From Mycobacterium numidiamassiliense (lineage in GTDB: Bacteria; Actinomycetota; Actinomycetes; Mycobacteriales; Mycobacteriaceae), in the NCBI RefSeq assembly GCF_900157365.1, contig NZ_FUEZ01000004.1, positions 1,537,066-1,601,065 of the forward strand: a DNA stretch of 64,000 bases. The letters run 5' to 3'. Under the pieces are notes generated by a model that made no database searches, was not told the DNA's origin, and saw only the letters and a list, made by a program, of their open reading frames with translations. Shown here piece by piece: positions 9,399-17,670 of this stretch. Positions within the stretch are counted from its first letter, which is position 1, and the number at the start of each line of letters is the position of its first letter. A program made the position numbers and the translations under genes.

Positions 9399-9405
9399 GA
9401 CTTTT

Positions 9406-11658
9406 ATGGCACCGCGGGTGAAGTTGACCAACCCCGACAAGGTGCTCTACCCCGCCACCGGCACCACGAAGTCCGAGATCTTCGACTACTACACCCGCAT
9501 CGCCGAGGTGATGGTGCCGCACATCGCCGGCCGGCCGGCGACCCGCAAGCGCTGGCCCAACGGTGTTGAGCAGTCTTCGTTTTTCGAAAAACAGCTGGCT
9601 TCGTCGGCGCCCGATTGGTTGCCCCGCGCCAGCGTTTCCCACCGGTCCGGCACGACGACGTATCCGATCATCGACAGCGCCGACGGGCTGGCCTGGATCG
9701 CGCAACAGGCGGCTCTGGAGGTCCACGTGCCGCAGTGGCGGTTCGTCGCCGAGTGGACGCGCAAGGGCGAAGAACTCAAACCAGGTCCGGCAACGCGATT
9801 GGTGTTCGACTTGGATCCCGGCGAAGGCGTGACGATGATGCAGCTCGCCAAGGTCGCACGCGCCGTTCGGGATCTGATCGCCGACATCGGCCTGACCACG
9901 TTTCCGCTCACCAGCGGGAGCAAGGGCCTGCACCTCTATAGCCCGCTGGACAAGCCGGTCAGCAGCCAGGGTGCGGTGACGTTGGCCAAACGTGTTGCCC
10001 AGCAATTGGAAACGTCGATGCCCAAGCTGGTCACGGCCACCATGACCAAGAGCCTGCGGGCGGGCAAGGTGTTCGTGGACTGGAGCCAGAACAGCGGGTC
10101 GAAGACCACCATTGCGCCGTATTCGCTGCGTGGCCGCGAGTATCCGACCGTCGCCGCGCCGCGCAGCTGGGAGGAGCTCGACGACAAGAAGCTTCGCCAG
10201 CTGCGCTACGACGAAGTGCTCCAGCGGGTCGAGCGCGACGGAGACCTGCTGGCGCAGTTGGACGCCGACGTACACGTCCCCGATCGGCTGTCCAAATATC
10301 GCGACATGCGCGACGCGTCGAAAACCCCCGAACCGGTGCCGATCTCCAAACCTGTTGGTGGCGAGGGTAATACCTTTGTCATCCAGGAGCACCACGCCCG
10401 CCGGCTGCACTACGACTTCCGCCTCGAACGCGACGGCGTGCTGGTGTCGTGGGCCGTTCCGAAGAACCTGCCCGAGACCACGTCGGTGAACCATCTGGCG
10501 GTGCACACCGAGGACCATCCGCTGGAATACGGCGGCTTCGAGGGCACCATCCCCAAGGGGGAGTACGGCGCAGGCAAGGTGCTCATCTGGGATTCCGGAA
10601 CCTACGAGGCCGAGAAGTTCCGCGATGACGAGGTCATCGTCACCCTGCACGGCAGCCGAATCTCAGGGCGCTACGCGCTGATTCAAACTAACGGCGACCA
10701 GTGGCTTGCCCACCGGATGAAGGACCAGAAGGTCTTCGAGTTCGACGAGCTCGCACCCATGCTCGCGTCGGAGGGATCGGTGGCGGCGCTGAAACCCAGC
10801 CAGTGGGCCTTCGAGGGCAAATGGGACGGCTACCGACTGCTGGTCGACGCCGACCACGGAACCGTGCGGCTGCGGTCGCGCAGCGGGCGCGACGTCACCG
10901 GGGAGTATCCCCAATTGCGCTCCCTGGCGGCAGATCTCACCGACCACCACGCCGTGCTCGACGGCGAGGTCGTCGCGCTCGATGCCTCCGGTGTGCCCAG
11001 CTTCAACGAGATGCAGAACCGGGGTCGCGCCACCAGCGTGCAGTACTGGGCATTCGATCTGCTCTACCTGGACGGGCGTTCGCTGCTGCGGGCCAAGTAC
11101 TCCGATCGGCGCAAACTTCTCGAAACATTATCCCAGGCAAGCAGTCTCATCGTTCCCGACCTGTTGCCCGGTGATAGTGGCGAGGCGCTCGACCGTTCCG
11201 CGCAGCGCGGCTGGGAGGGTGTGATCGCCAAGCGGCGCGACTCCACTTACCAGCCGGGGCGGCGATCGGCGTCCTGGGTCAAGGACAAGCACTGGAAGAC
11301 CCAGGAAATCGTCATCGGCGGCTGGAAAGCCGGCGAGGGCGGGCGCAGCAGTGGCATCGGCGCGCTGCTCATGGGCATCCCGAGCGACGGCGGGCTGCAT
11401 TTCGCGGGACGGGTGGGCACCGGCTTCACCGAACGCGACCTGGCCAACCTCAAGAAGACGTTGGCGCCGCTGCACACCGACCGCTCGCCGTTCGACGCTC
11501 CGCTTCCCTCACGCGACGCCAGGGGCGTGACGTTCGTCGAACCGGTTCTGGTCGGCGAGGTTCGTTACAGCGAATGGACACCGGATGGCCGCCTGCGGCA
11601 ATCGAGTTGGCGCGGGCTACGGTCGGACAAGGAACCGAGTGAGGTGGTGCGCGAATGA
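9406..11658 (+). CDS. ligD: multifunctional NHEJ ligase LigD (polymerase-phosphoesterase-ligase)
   Basis: ATP-dependent ligase that processes and seals DNA ends brought together by Ku. Domain order is as in M. tuberculosis LigD: N-terminal primase-like polymerase domain (about 1-290, with the metal motif DLDPGEG), a 3'-phosphoesterase domain (about 310-450, beginning near FVIQEHHARRLHYDFRLE, with a second conserved His in HTEDHPLEY), and the C-terminal ligase domain with the adenylation motif EGKWDG, catalytic Lys472. The 750 residues are close to the 759 of H37Rv. ATG 9406 is preferred over GTG 9361 because it matches the family N-terminus and the leaderless promoter. Its stop overlaps the next gene's ATG (ATGA). 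Confidence 0.96.
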   Translation: MAPRVKLTNPDKVLYPATGTTKSEIFDYYTRIAEVMVPHIAGRPATRKRWPNGVEQSSFFEKQLASSAPDWLPRASVSHRSGTTTYPIIDSADGLAWIAQQAALEVHVPQWRFVAEWTRKGEELKPGPATRLVFDLDPGEGVTMMQLAKVARAVRDLIADIGLTTFPLTSGSKGLHLYSPLDKPVSSQGAVTLAKRVAQQLETSMPKLVTATMTKSLRAGKVFVDWSQNSGSKTTIAPYSLRGREYPTVAAPRSWEELDDKKLRQLRYDEVLQRVERDGDLLAQLDADVHVPDRLSKYRDMRDASKTPEPVPISKPVGGEGNTFVIQEHHARRLHYDFRLERDGVLVSWAVPKNLPETTSVNHLAVHTEDHPLEYGGFEGTIPKGEYGAGKVLIWDSGTYEAEKFRDDEVIVTLHGSRISGRYALIQTNGDQWLAHRMKDQKVFEFDELAPMLASEGSVAALKPSQWAFEGKWDGYRLLVDADHGTVRLRSRSGRDVTGEYPQLRSLAADLTDHHAVLDGEVVALDASGVPSFNEMQNRGRATSVQYWAFDLLYLDGRSLLRAKYSDRRKLLETLSQASSLIVPDLLPGDSGEALDRSAQRGWEGVIAKRRDSTYQPGRRSASWVKDKHWKTQEIVIGGWKAGEGGRSSGIGALLMGIPSDGGLHFAGRVGTGFTERDLANLKKTLAPLHTDRSPFDAPLPSRDARGVTFVEPVLVGEVRYSEWTPDGRLRQSSWRGLRSDKEPSEVVRE

Positions 11659-13592
11659 AATGGGTGACGTATCGAAGCGCCGGCGAGCAGCGGACCGGGG
11701 TGCTTTCCGGCGACCAGATTTACGCGGCGGCGCCGGGTGTGACGTTGCTGGAGCTGGTCGGCCGCGGCACCGAGGGGCTGCGGCAGGCCGGCGAGGAGGC
11801 GCTGCGTTCGGCGTCGGACGTCGTGCGACTCGACGACGTCACGCTGCTGGCACCGATACCGCGCCCGCCGTCGATCCGCGACTCGTTGTGCTTTCTGGAC
11901 CACATGCGCAACTGCCAGGCCGTCCTAGGCGCCGGCCGCGAGCTCGCCGACAGCTGGTATCGCATTCCCGCGTTCTACTTCGCCTGTCCGGCAACGGTTC
12001 TCGGCCCCTACGACGACGTGTCGATTGCGCCCGGAAGTGCTTGGCAGGACTTCGAACTGGAGATCGGCGCGGTCATCGGGACGACGGGCAAAGACCTGAC
12101 GGTCGAGCAGGCCGAACAGGCAATCATCGGCTACACGATCTTCAACGACTGGTCGGCGCGAGACCTGCAGCAGCTGGAAAGCCAGCTGGCGATCGGGCAG
12201 GCCAAGGGCAAGGACAGCGGGGTCACGCTGGGTCCCTACCTGGTCACCGCCGACGAGCTGGAACCCTACCGGCGCGACGGCAAGCTTGCCCTGCAAGTCA
12301 GCGCGCTGGTCAACGACAGCGAGATCGGGTCGGGCTCGACCGACCAGATGGATTGGAGTTTCGCCGAAGTCATCTCTTACGCGTCGCGCGGCGTAACACT
12401 AAGCCCCGGTGACGTTTTCGGCTCCGGCACGGTGCCCACCTGCACGCTCATCGAGCACCTGAGCCTGACCGCGCTGGAATCGTTCCCCGGCTGGCTGCAC
12501 GACGGCGACGTCGTCACGTTGCGGGTGCAGGGACTGGGGGAGACGCGGCAGACCGTGCGCGCCAGCCGCGCGCCGCACCCGTTGGCCGCGCGACCCAACC
12601 CGGATGCCCCGCCGAAGCCCGTTCGGGTCAACCGGGCGCCGGCCCGGGTGCCCTACACCCGCGGGCTGCACAAGGTCGCCGACAAGGTGTGGGCATGGAC
12701 GCTGCCGGACGGCGGCTACGGCTGGAGCAACGCCGGGCTGATCGCCGGCGACGGCGCCACGTTGCTTGTCGACACGCTGTTCGACCTGGCGCTGACCCGC
12801 GAGATGCTGGCCGCTATGCAGCCGATCACCGACGGCGCACCCATCACCGATGCGCTGATCACGCATTCCAACGGCGACCACACGCACGGCAACCAACTGC
12901 TCGACGCGTCGGTGCGGATCCTCGCCGCCAAGGAGACCGCCGAGGAGATCGCGCACGGAATGCCGCCGGAGTTGCTGGCCATGACGCAGACCGGCAACCT
13001 CGGTCCGGTCGCGACGCCGTATGCGCGAGAACGGTTCGGGCACTTCGACTTCAGTGGCATCGCCATGCGCAACGCCGACGAGACCTTCGACCGCGACCTC
13101 ACCATCGACGTCGGTGGCAGGCGAATCGATCTGCTGAACCTGGGCCCGGCCCACACCGCCGCGGACTCCGTGGTGCATGTGCCCGACGCCGGGGTGCTGT
13201 TCGGCGGCGATCTGCTTTTCATCGGCTGCACCCCGATCGTGTGGGCCGGCCCGATCGCCAACTGGATCGCTGCCTGCGACGCGATGATCGCGCTGGACGC
13301 GCCGATCGTGGTGCCCGGCCACGGCCCCGTCACCGACCCCGACGGCATCCGCGCGGTCCGCGGCTATCTCGCGCACGTCGACGAGCAGGCCGAGGCCGCC
13401 TACCGCAAGGGCCTGTCCTGGTCGGAGGCCGCCGACACGATCGACCTCGGTGAGTACGCCAGCTGGCTGGACGCCGAACGCGTCGTCGTCAACGTCTATC
13501 AGCGCTACCGCGAACTGGACCCCGACACCCCCGAGCTCGAGGTGCTGGCGCTGCTGGTGATGCAGGCCGAGTGGTTAGCCAAACGCGGCTAG
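11655..13592 (+). CDS. fumarylacetoacetate hydrolase-like / metallo-beta-lactamase-like fusion protein
   Basis: A 645-residue two-domain protein, like H37Rv Rv0939 in position and length. Residues 1 to about 300 form a fumarylacetoacetate hydrolase/2-hydroxyhepta-2,4-diene-dioate isomerase-like domain (FQDFELEIGAVIG-type metal Glu residues appear as DFELEIGAVIG, later SPGDVFGSGTVPTC). After a Pro/Ala/Arg-rich linker comes a metallo-beta-lactamase-fold domain: THSNGDHTHGN, GPAHTAADSV, GGDLLFIGC and PGHGPVTDPDG. The first motif is HSNGDH instead of HxHxDH, so one zinc ligand is replaced by Asn. It is translationally coupled to ligD although nothing in the product suggests DNA repair. The substrate is unknown. 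Confidence 0.85.
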   Translation: MKWVTYRSAGEQRTGVLSGDQIYAAAPGVTLLELVGRGTEGLRQAGEEALRSASDVVRLDDVTLLAPIPRPPSIRDSLCFLDHMRNCQAVLGAGRELADSWYRIPAFYFACPATVLGPYDDVSIAPGSAWQDFELEIGAVIGTTGKDLTVEQAEQAIIGYTIFNDWSARDLQQLESQLAIGQAKGKDSGVTLGPYLVTADELEPYRRDGKLALQVSALVNDSEIGSGSTDQMDWSFAEVISYASRGVTLSPGDVFGSGTVPTCTLIEHLSLTALESFPGWLHDGDVVTLRVQGLGETRQTVRASRAPHPLAARPNPDAPPKPVRVNRAPARVPYTRGLHKVADKVWAWTLPDGGYGWSNAGLIAGDGATLLVDTLFDLALTREMLAAMQPITDGAPITDALITHSNGDHTHGNQLLDASVRILAAKETAEEIAHGMPPELLAMTQTGNLGPVATPYARERFGHFDFSGIAMRNADETFDRDLTIDVGGRRIDLLNLGPAHTAADSVVHVPDAGVLFGGDLLFIGCTPIVWAGPIANWIAACDAMIALDAPIVVPGHGPVTDPDGIRAVRGYLAHVDEQAEAAYRKGLSWSEAADTIDLGEYASWLDAERVVVNVYQRYRELDPDTPELEVLALLVMQAEWLAKRG

Positions 13593-13630
13593 GCTCAGGC
13601 CGCCATCAAGCGTGCGCTGATGGCGTCAAA

Positions 13631-13703
13631 TGTGCAGCCAGGGCGAAGATTTCGGCATTTTTCCGCCCTAGGCGCACACTCGACGCCCTAGGCGCACACG
13701 CGA
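13631..13703. repeat. intergenic imperfect hairpin plus 20-bp tandem repeat between convergent genes
   Basis: The left arm at 13631-13647 (TGTGCAGCCAGGGCGAA) is nearly the reverse complement of 13661-13678 (core CGCCCTAGGCGCACA), giving an imperfect stem of about 17 bp around a 13-base loop. The right arm is itself the first part of a 20-bp unit repeated in tandem: 13664-13683 and 13684-13703, differing at one position. It sits where two converging transcripts end, so bidirectional termination is one possible role; a dispersed repeat family is another. Confidence 0.55.
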
Positions 13704-13716
13704 CGCCGATCGCGGC

Positions 13717-14634
13717 CTAAAGCACCGCCGTGACGAACCCGATGGTGGCCGCCGGAACCTGATCCGAAAAGGCCGTCCGAATTTCGGGCAGACCGGCGGC
13801 GAGGAATAGGTCGGCGAGGGAGGACCTAAGCACGTCCCAGCCGCGGGCGTGCAGATGCGCCGCGATGTCGGTGTGCTCACCGGGGTAGGCCAAATTGGCG
13901 ACATCCAGTTCCAAGCCGTGCCGTCGCCACGTCTCGGCCAGCCGCTGGGCCTGTTCGCGCGCCTCCGGCGAGGTTCCGGCGACCGAGCCGTAATCTGCGG
14001 CGAACCGGCTGTCTGCGGCGCTCAACGAAATGACGTCGTCCATCAGCCGGACCTCGGCCTCCGGTGGCAGCCAGCCGATGAGCACACCTTCGGCCAGCCA
14101 CGCGGTTGGCTGGCTGGCGTCGAAGCCGGCCTCCCGAAGTGCGGCCGGCCAATCCTCGCGCAGGTCGATGCCTACCGTGCGGTAGTCGGTGGTGGGCGTC
14201 GCGCCGATCTTCGACAGCGTCGAGGTCTTGAACTCGATCACCTCCGGCTGGTCGATCTCATACACCGTCGTGCCCGCCGGCCAGGACAGCCGGTAGGCCC
14301 GGCTGTCCAGCCCGGCCGCGACGATGACCACCTGCCGGATGCCCGCCTGCGTGACCTGGCTGAAGTAATCGTCGTAAAACCGGGCCCGCGCGGCGAAAGT
14401 GTCGGTCATCCGCGGGAAGCCCACGCCGCCGTCCTCGGCTTCGAAGTCGAGCTCGCCGGCGGCGAGCCGATTGAACACGTCAATGCCGACCGCGCGCACC
14501 AGCGGCTCCGCGAAAGGGTCGTCGATGATCGGCTGCGGGCGCCTGGTCGCGGCGGCTCGTGCCGCGGCGACCATGGTGGCGGTGGCGCCCACGCTGCTGG
14601 CCAGGTCCCAAGTGTCATCGTCTGTACGTGTCAT
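13717..14634 (-). CDS. putative S-adenosylmethionine-dependent methyltransferase (leucine carboxyl methyltransferase-like family)
   Basis: Member of the large mycobacterial family of putative SAM-dependent methyltransferases related to leucine carboxyl methyltransferases. The 305-residue product carries the family landmarks in order: [15 protein letters not shown] near the N-terminus, RARFYDDYF, the SAM-binding strand [23 protein letters not shown] with the acidic ribose-binding position, and [15 protein letters not shown]. The ATG at 14634 is chosen because this N-terminus is typical and TACCGT lies six bases upstream on the minus strand, a leaderless promoter. It diverges from the crotonase gene. 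The methyl acceptor of this family is not known. Confidence 0.88.
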   Translation of the reverse strand: MTRTDDDTWDLASSVGATATMVAAARAAATRRPQPIIDDPFAEPLVRAVGIDVFNRLAAGELDFEAEDGGVGFPRMTDTFAARARFYDDYFSQVTQAGIRQVVIVAAGLDSRAYRLSWPAGTTVYEIDQPEVIEFKTSTLSKIGATPTTDYRTVGIDLREDWPAALREAGFDASQPTAWLAEGVLIGWLPPEAEVRLMDDVISLSAADSRFAADYGSVAGTSPEAREQAQRLAETWRRHGLELDVANLAYPGEHTDIAAHLHARGWDVLRSSLADLFLAAGLPEIRTAFSDQVPAATIGFVTAVL

Positions 14635-14640
14635 GAATCC

Positions 14641-14680
14641 ACGGTATGCCTGCTCGGTAAACGGCCAAGTCGCATACGGT
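14641..14680. promoter_or_regulatory. back-to-back leaderless promoters of the methyltransferase and crotonase genes
   Basis: On the minus strand TACCGT (14646-14641) lies 6 bases before the methyltransferase ATG at 14634. On the plus strand TACGGT (14675-14680) lies 6 bases before the crotonase ATG at 14687. Both match TANNNT. The 52 bases between the two start codons must therefore hold both promoters and any shared control site. Confidence 0.55.
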
Positions 14681-14686
14681 TCCGTT

Positions 14687-15493
14687 ATGCCTGCAGTAGA
14701 ACTGGACACCCTCGACGACAACATCGCCTGCATCACCCTGAACCGTCCGGAGCGCCTGAACGCCATCGACGGATCGCTGATCAACGGAGTCGACGCCGCT
14801 CTGGATGCGCTGAACGACGGCGCTTTTCGAGTGGCGATTCTGACCGGTGCGGGCCGCGGATTCTGCGCCGGCGCCGATCTCAGTGGCACCGGTGAACCGT
14901 GGGTGGACAGCCGCGAGTCGACCCCGGCATTCAAGGTCAACTACGACTCCCAGGTCCGGCTGGCGAATCTGTACACCCGGATCTACGAACTGGACATCCC
15001 GGTGATCGCGGCGGTCAACGGTGTCGCTGTCGGCGGCGGGCTGGCCTTCACGTTGGTCAGCGACATTCGGGTCGCATCCGAACACGCCAGGTTCGGGTCG
15101 GTATTCATCAAGGCGGGGTTCTCGTCGATGGACATGGGCACCAGCTACCTGCTGCCGAAGATCGTCGGCGCCGGCGTCGCGCGTGAACTGATGCTGACCG
15201 GTCGCATCATCGACGCCGACGAGGCCTACCGCATCAAGCTGGTGCATGAGGTGGTGCCGGCCGACGAGCTGATGGCGGCGGCCCTGCGAAAGGCCCGCGA
15301 GATCGCGGGGAACAACGCATACGGCGTGTGGCAGACCAAGATTGGCCTCAACGCGGCGCTGGACGCGCCCAGCCTGCGGCACGCCATCGAAATCGAGAAC
15401 CGCACCCAGATCCTCAGCGGCTTCACCAATAATCCGCTCGAGGCCGCTACGGCGCACATGGAAAAGCGCGCCCCGACGTGGGATCCCCTGTGA
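14687..15493 (+). CDS. enoyl-CoA hydratase/isomerase (crotonase) family protein
   Basis: Crotonase-fold acyl-CoA enzyme of 268 residues. The oxyanion-hole segment [10 protein letters not shown] is near residue 58 and the second oxyanion Gly lies in [12 protein letters not shown]. The two Glu residues used by classical enoyl-CoA hydratases are absent: the first position falls in GGGLAF and the second in [16 protein letters not shown]. An Asp is kept in SMDMG, as in the subgroup reading CDMGVSYLLPR. Isomerase or other crotonase chemistry is therefore as likely as hydration. The start follows a leaderless -10. The gene converges with the F420-type oxidoreductase, with 3 bases between stop codons. 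Confidence 0.88.
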   Translation: MPAVELDTLDDNIACITLNRPERLNAIDGSLINGVDAALDALNDGAFRVAILTGAGRGFCAGADLSGTGEPWVDSRESTPAFKVNYDSQVRLANLYTRIYELDIPVIAAVNGVAVGGGLAFTLVSDIRVASEHARFGSVFIKAGFSSMDMGTSYLLPKIVGAGVARELMLTGRIIDADEAYRIKLVHEVVPADELMAAALRKAREIAGNNAYGVWQTKIGLNAALDAPSLRHAIEIENRTQILSGFTNNPLEAATAHMEKRAPTWDPL

Positions 15494-15496
15494 CGG

Positions 15497-16363
15497 TTAG
15501 ACCTTCGCGATCACATTCTCGGCGAACCACTCCAGGTTGCGGACCTTGTCCTGAAGCGCCTCGGTGTCTTTGCCCATGATGTAAGGGATGCGGAAGCCGA
15601 CGATGACGTCGGTGACGCCCTTGTCCTCGAGCCGCTTGATGCCGTCCGGGGTGTACGCGTCCGCCGAGATCACGTGGATCTCGAACGGGCCGGTCTTGCC
15701 CGCCTCCTCGCGATACTTTTTGAGCTTGGTGATCAGCCCGTCGAGTTCCTCGGGATCGCCGCCGCCATGCATCCAGCCGTCCAGTCGCGCGGCACGCCGC
15801 AGGGCCGCGTCGGCGTGGCCGCCGATCAGGATCGGGATCGGCTTGGTCGGGGCGGGGGTCATCTTGGTCTTGGGGATGTCGTAGAACTCGCCGTGGAATT
15901 CGAAGTAGTCGCCTGCGGTGAGGCCCTGGATGATCTCGATGCATTCGTCCATCCGCTTGCCGCGCTTGGCGAACGGCACGCCGAGCAGCTCGTAGTCCTC
16001 GGGCCACGGGCTGGTGCCCACCCCGAAGCCCACCCGGTTGTCGGTCATTGCGGCAAGCGAGCCAATCTGCTTGGCCACCAACGCCGGCGGGCGGATGGGC
16101 AGTTTGAGGACGAAGAAGTTGAAGTGCAGCGTCGACGTCACCGCGCCCAATGCCGATGTCAGCACGAAGGTTTCGATGAACTCCTTGCCGTCCAGGAACT
16201 CGCGGTTGCCGTCGGGGGTGTAGGGGTACTTCGAGTCGGATTCGAAGGGGTAGGCGATGCTGTCGGCGATCGTCATGGCGTGATACCCGGCGGCCTCCGC
16301 CGCCTTGGCCAACGGGATGTAGTACCGAAAGTCCGTCATTGCCTCTGCATACGTAAACCGCAC
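15497..16363 (-). CDS. F420-dependent LLM-class oxidoreductase, KstR-controlled (Rv0940c-like)
   Basis: Luciferase-like (LLM) flavin/F420-dependent oxidoreductase of 288 residues, the same length as H37Rv Rv0940c. Family features include the N-terminal strand with AEAAGYHAMTIADS, RVGFGVGTSPWPEDYELLGVPFAKRGKRMDE around residues 108-138, and PIPILIGGHADAALRRAARLDGW in the C-terminal half, which lines the F420 phosphate site. The start is GTG at 16363, with a GGAAGG ribosome site about 10 bases upstream. A KstR-type palindrome lies 37 bases upstream, pointing to use in sterol or related lipid catabolism. The actual substrate is unknown. Confidence 0.88.
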   Translation of the reverse strand: MRFTYAEAMTDFRYYIPLAKAAEAAGYHAMTIADSIAYPFESDSKYPYTPDGNREFLDGKEFIETFVLTSALGAVTSTLHFNFFVLKLPIRPPALVAKQIGSLAAMTDNRVGFGVGTSPWPEDYELLGVPFAKRGKRMDECIEIIQGLTAGDYFEFHGEFYDIPKTKMTPAPTKPIPILIGGHADAALRRAARLDGWMHGGGDPEELDGLITKLKKYREEAGKTGPFEIHVISADAYTPDGIKRLEDKGVTDVIVGFRIPYIMGKDTEALQDKVRNLEWFAENVIAKV

Positions 16364-16399
16364 GTCATCCGCCTTCCGTGAGAGACCGTTATCCGAGAC

Positions 16400-16413
16400 T
16401 AGAACGTGTTCTA
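16400..16413. promoter_or_regulatory. KstR operator
   Basis: TAGAACGTGTTCTA is a perfect match to the TnnAACnnGTTnnA operator of KstR, the TetR-type repressor of cholesterol catabolism. The dyad extends to 16 bp with flanking C and G. It lies 37 bases upstream of the GTG of the oxidoreductase at 15497-16363. Confidence 0.85.
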
Positions 16414-16456
16414 GTTTGGCTCACGCGCGGGTCCCCGCCGACCTGGGTCCCCGCGG

Positions 16457-17248
16457 CTACAGCTGGTTCTCGGGGCCGATGACGGCCCAGACCGTCTTGC
16501 CCGACGAGGTGGGTGTGCTGCCCCACGCGCGCGACAGCGCGTCGACAATCGCCAGGCCCGAGACATCGATGCCCTGCGCAGGCGACGGCAGCCGCTTGGC
16601 CGGGGCGGTGCTCTCGTCGGACACCGCGATGGTCGCCGTCGCGCCGTCCGTCTCGAGGCGCATCACCGGGATGCTGCCGGTGTGTTCGAGCACGTTCTCC
16701 ACGAAGACGTTGACGACCACCAGCGCGACCGGAATGAACGCGGGCCGCGACCATTCGGTGAGCCACTGGCGCACCAGGCGGCGCGACTCGCGCAGGCTGG
16801 TCAGGTTCGCGGGCAGCTGGGTGTCGCTGCGGTGGACGGTGCGACGGGTCAGCTTGGCGAGCGCCTTCGTCGCGCCTTTCTCGGTCGAATACACCGGCAT
16901 GAATCGGGTGACCTCACTGCGGTCGAGCGCATCGCGGGTACCGCGATCACCACTGACCAGCACGATCGGCGCGGTGCTCTCGATGCTCAGCTGCAGGTAT
17001 GCGCTGATGAAGGCCGACAGCGCCGACTCCGCGGGGACCTGAAGGGCGCTGATATCGACGATGACGGCCGACGGCGCGTCGAGCGCGGCCTTGCGAATGC
17101 TGTCGCGCAGCGCCGCGGAATTGCTGGCGTCGAGAACGCCCCCGACGGTCAGGATCGCGGCCGACTGATCGGTCCGGGTCTCCACGGCCAGCGAGCCAGG
17201 GGACTCGGCGAGCGCACTCACCGCGGGCGGTCCTTTCCGTTCAGGCAT
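16457..17248 (-). CDS. STAS domain / HATPase-like anti-sigma regulatory protein
   Basis: A 263-residue protein whose N-terminal half (about 20-125) looks like a STAS (anti-sigma-antagonist) domain, with the pattern SAAILTVGGVLDASNSAALRD and AVIVDISALQVPAESALSAF. The C-terminal half (about 150-263) resembles an RsbW-type HATPase: VVVNVFVENVLEH is the N-box helix, followed by IAVSDES and a G-box-like GIDVSGLAIVDAL segment. Antagonist and kinase modules are usually separate proteins, so this could be a self-contained partner-switch regulator. The ATG has GAGGT at a good distance. Position matches H37Rv Rv0941c. Its sigma factor partner is not nearby. Confidence 0.72.
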   Translation of the reverse strand: MPERKGPPAVSALAESPGSLAVETRTDQSAAILTVGGVLDASNSAALRDSIRKAALDAPSAVIVDISALQVPAESALSAFISAYLQLSIESTAPIVLVSGDRGTRDALDRSEVTRFMPVYSTEKGATKALAKLTRRTVHRSDTQLPANLTSLRESRRLVRQWLTEWSRPAFIPVALVVVNVFVENVLEHTGSIPVMRLETDGATATIAVSDESTAPAKRLPSPAQGIDVSGLAIVDALSRAWGSTPTSSGKTVWAVIGPENQL

Positions 17249-17670
17249 CTAACCTCGCTGATCGCGACACCTGACCCGCTGCCGCGCGGGTGCGGGTGTC
17301 TTCGGTGCCGGTGGGGCATCCGAATCGTAACGCGGTCGAACGGCAACTCAAGGTCACGATCTGGCTAGGAATCATGCGGGGTGCGGCAGCGTCATCGAGC
17401 AGAGACCGCCGTGAGCCCGCGCGGAACTCGCCTTGACCGTGCGCCTGCGACGGATCGACCGCTGCCACCCCGACCATGCTGTTCTCATCTATCGTGTCGT
17501 GTGCGCCGGCGCGCAAATCCATGGAGCCAACCTCTTCGCGCGTGTGGCCACTTCCAATGTTTGATTGAAATCAGCCTAGCGAGACTACCCCATTTAACGG
17601 CCGTCAAGTCACCACGGGAGCCGGTGACGACCCGCGCCGTGCGATCAATGGGAATCCGGATCGGACCCGG
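17249..17670. other. gene-poor gap
   Basis: About 420 bases between the STAS/HATPase gene and the monooxygenase gene, both on the minus strand. A 93-codon minus-strand frame at 17241-17522 starts with ATG behind an AGAGG and overlaps the next start codon, and a 97-codon plus-strand frame runs 17381-17674. Neither has a recognisable domain or steady codon bias, so I leave both uncalled. The stretch is locally lower in GC around 17555-17600. Confidence 0.4.

Noticed and set aside
17241..17522. 93-codon minus-strand frame upstream of the STAS/HATPase gene, with AGAGG before its ATG and an overlap with the next start
   Set aside because: No recognisable domain, codon bias fades in the second half (TTA, CGA, AGG codons), and the STAS gene has its own good ribosome site. 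Could be reconsidered if conserved.
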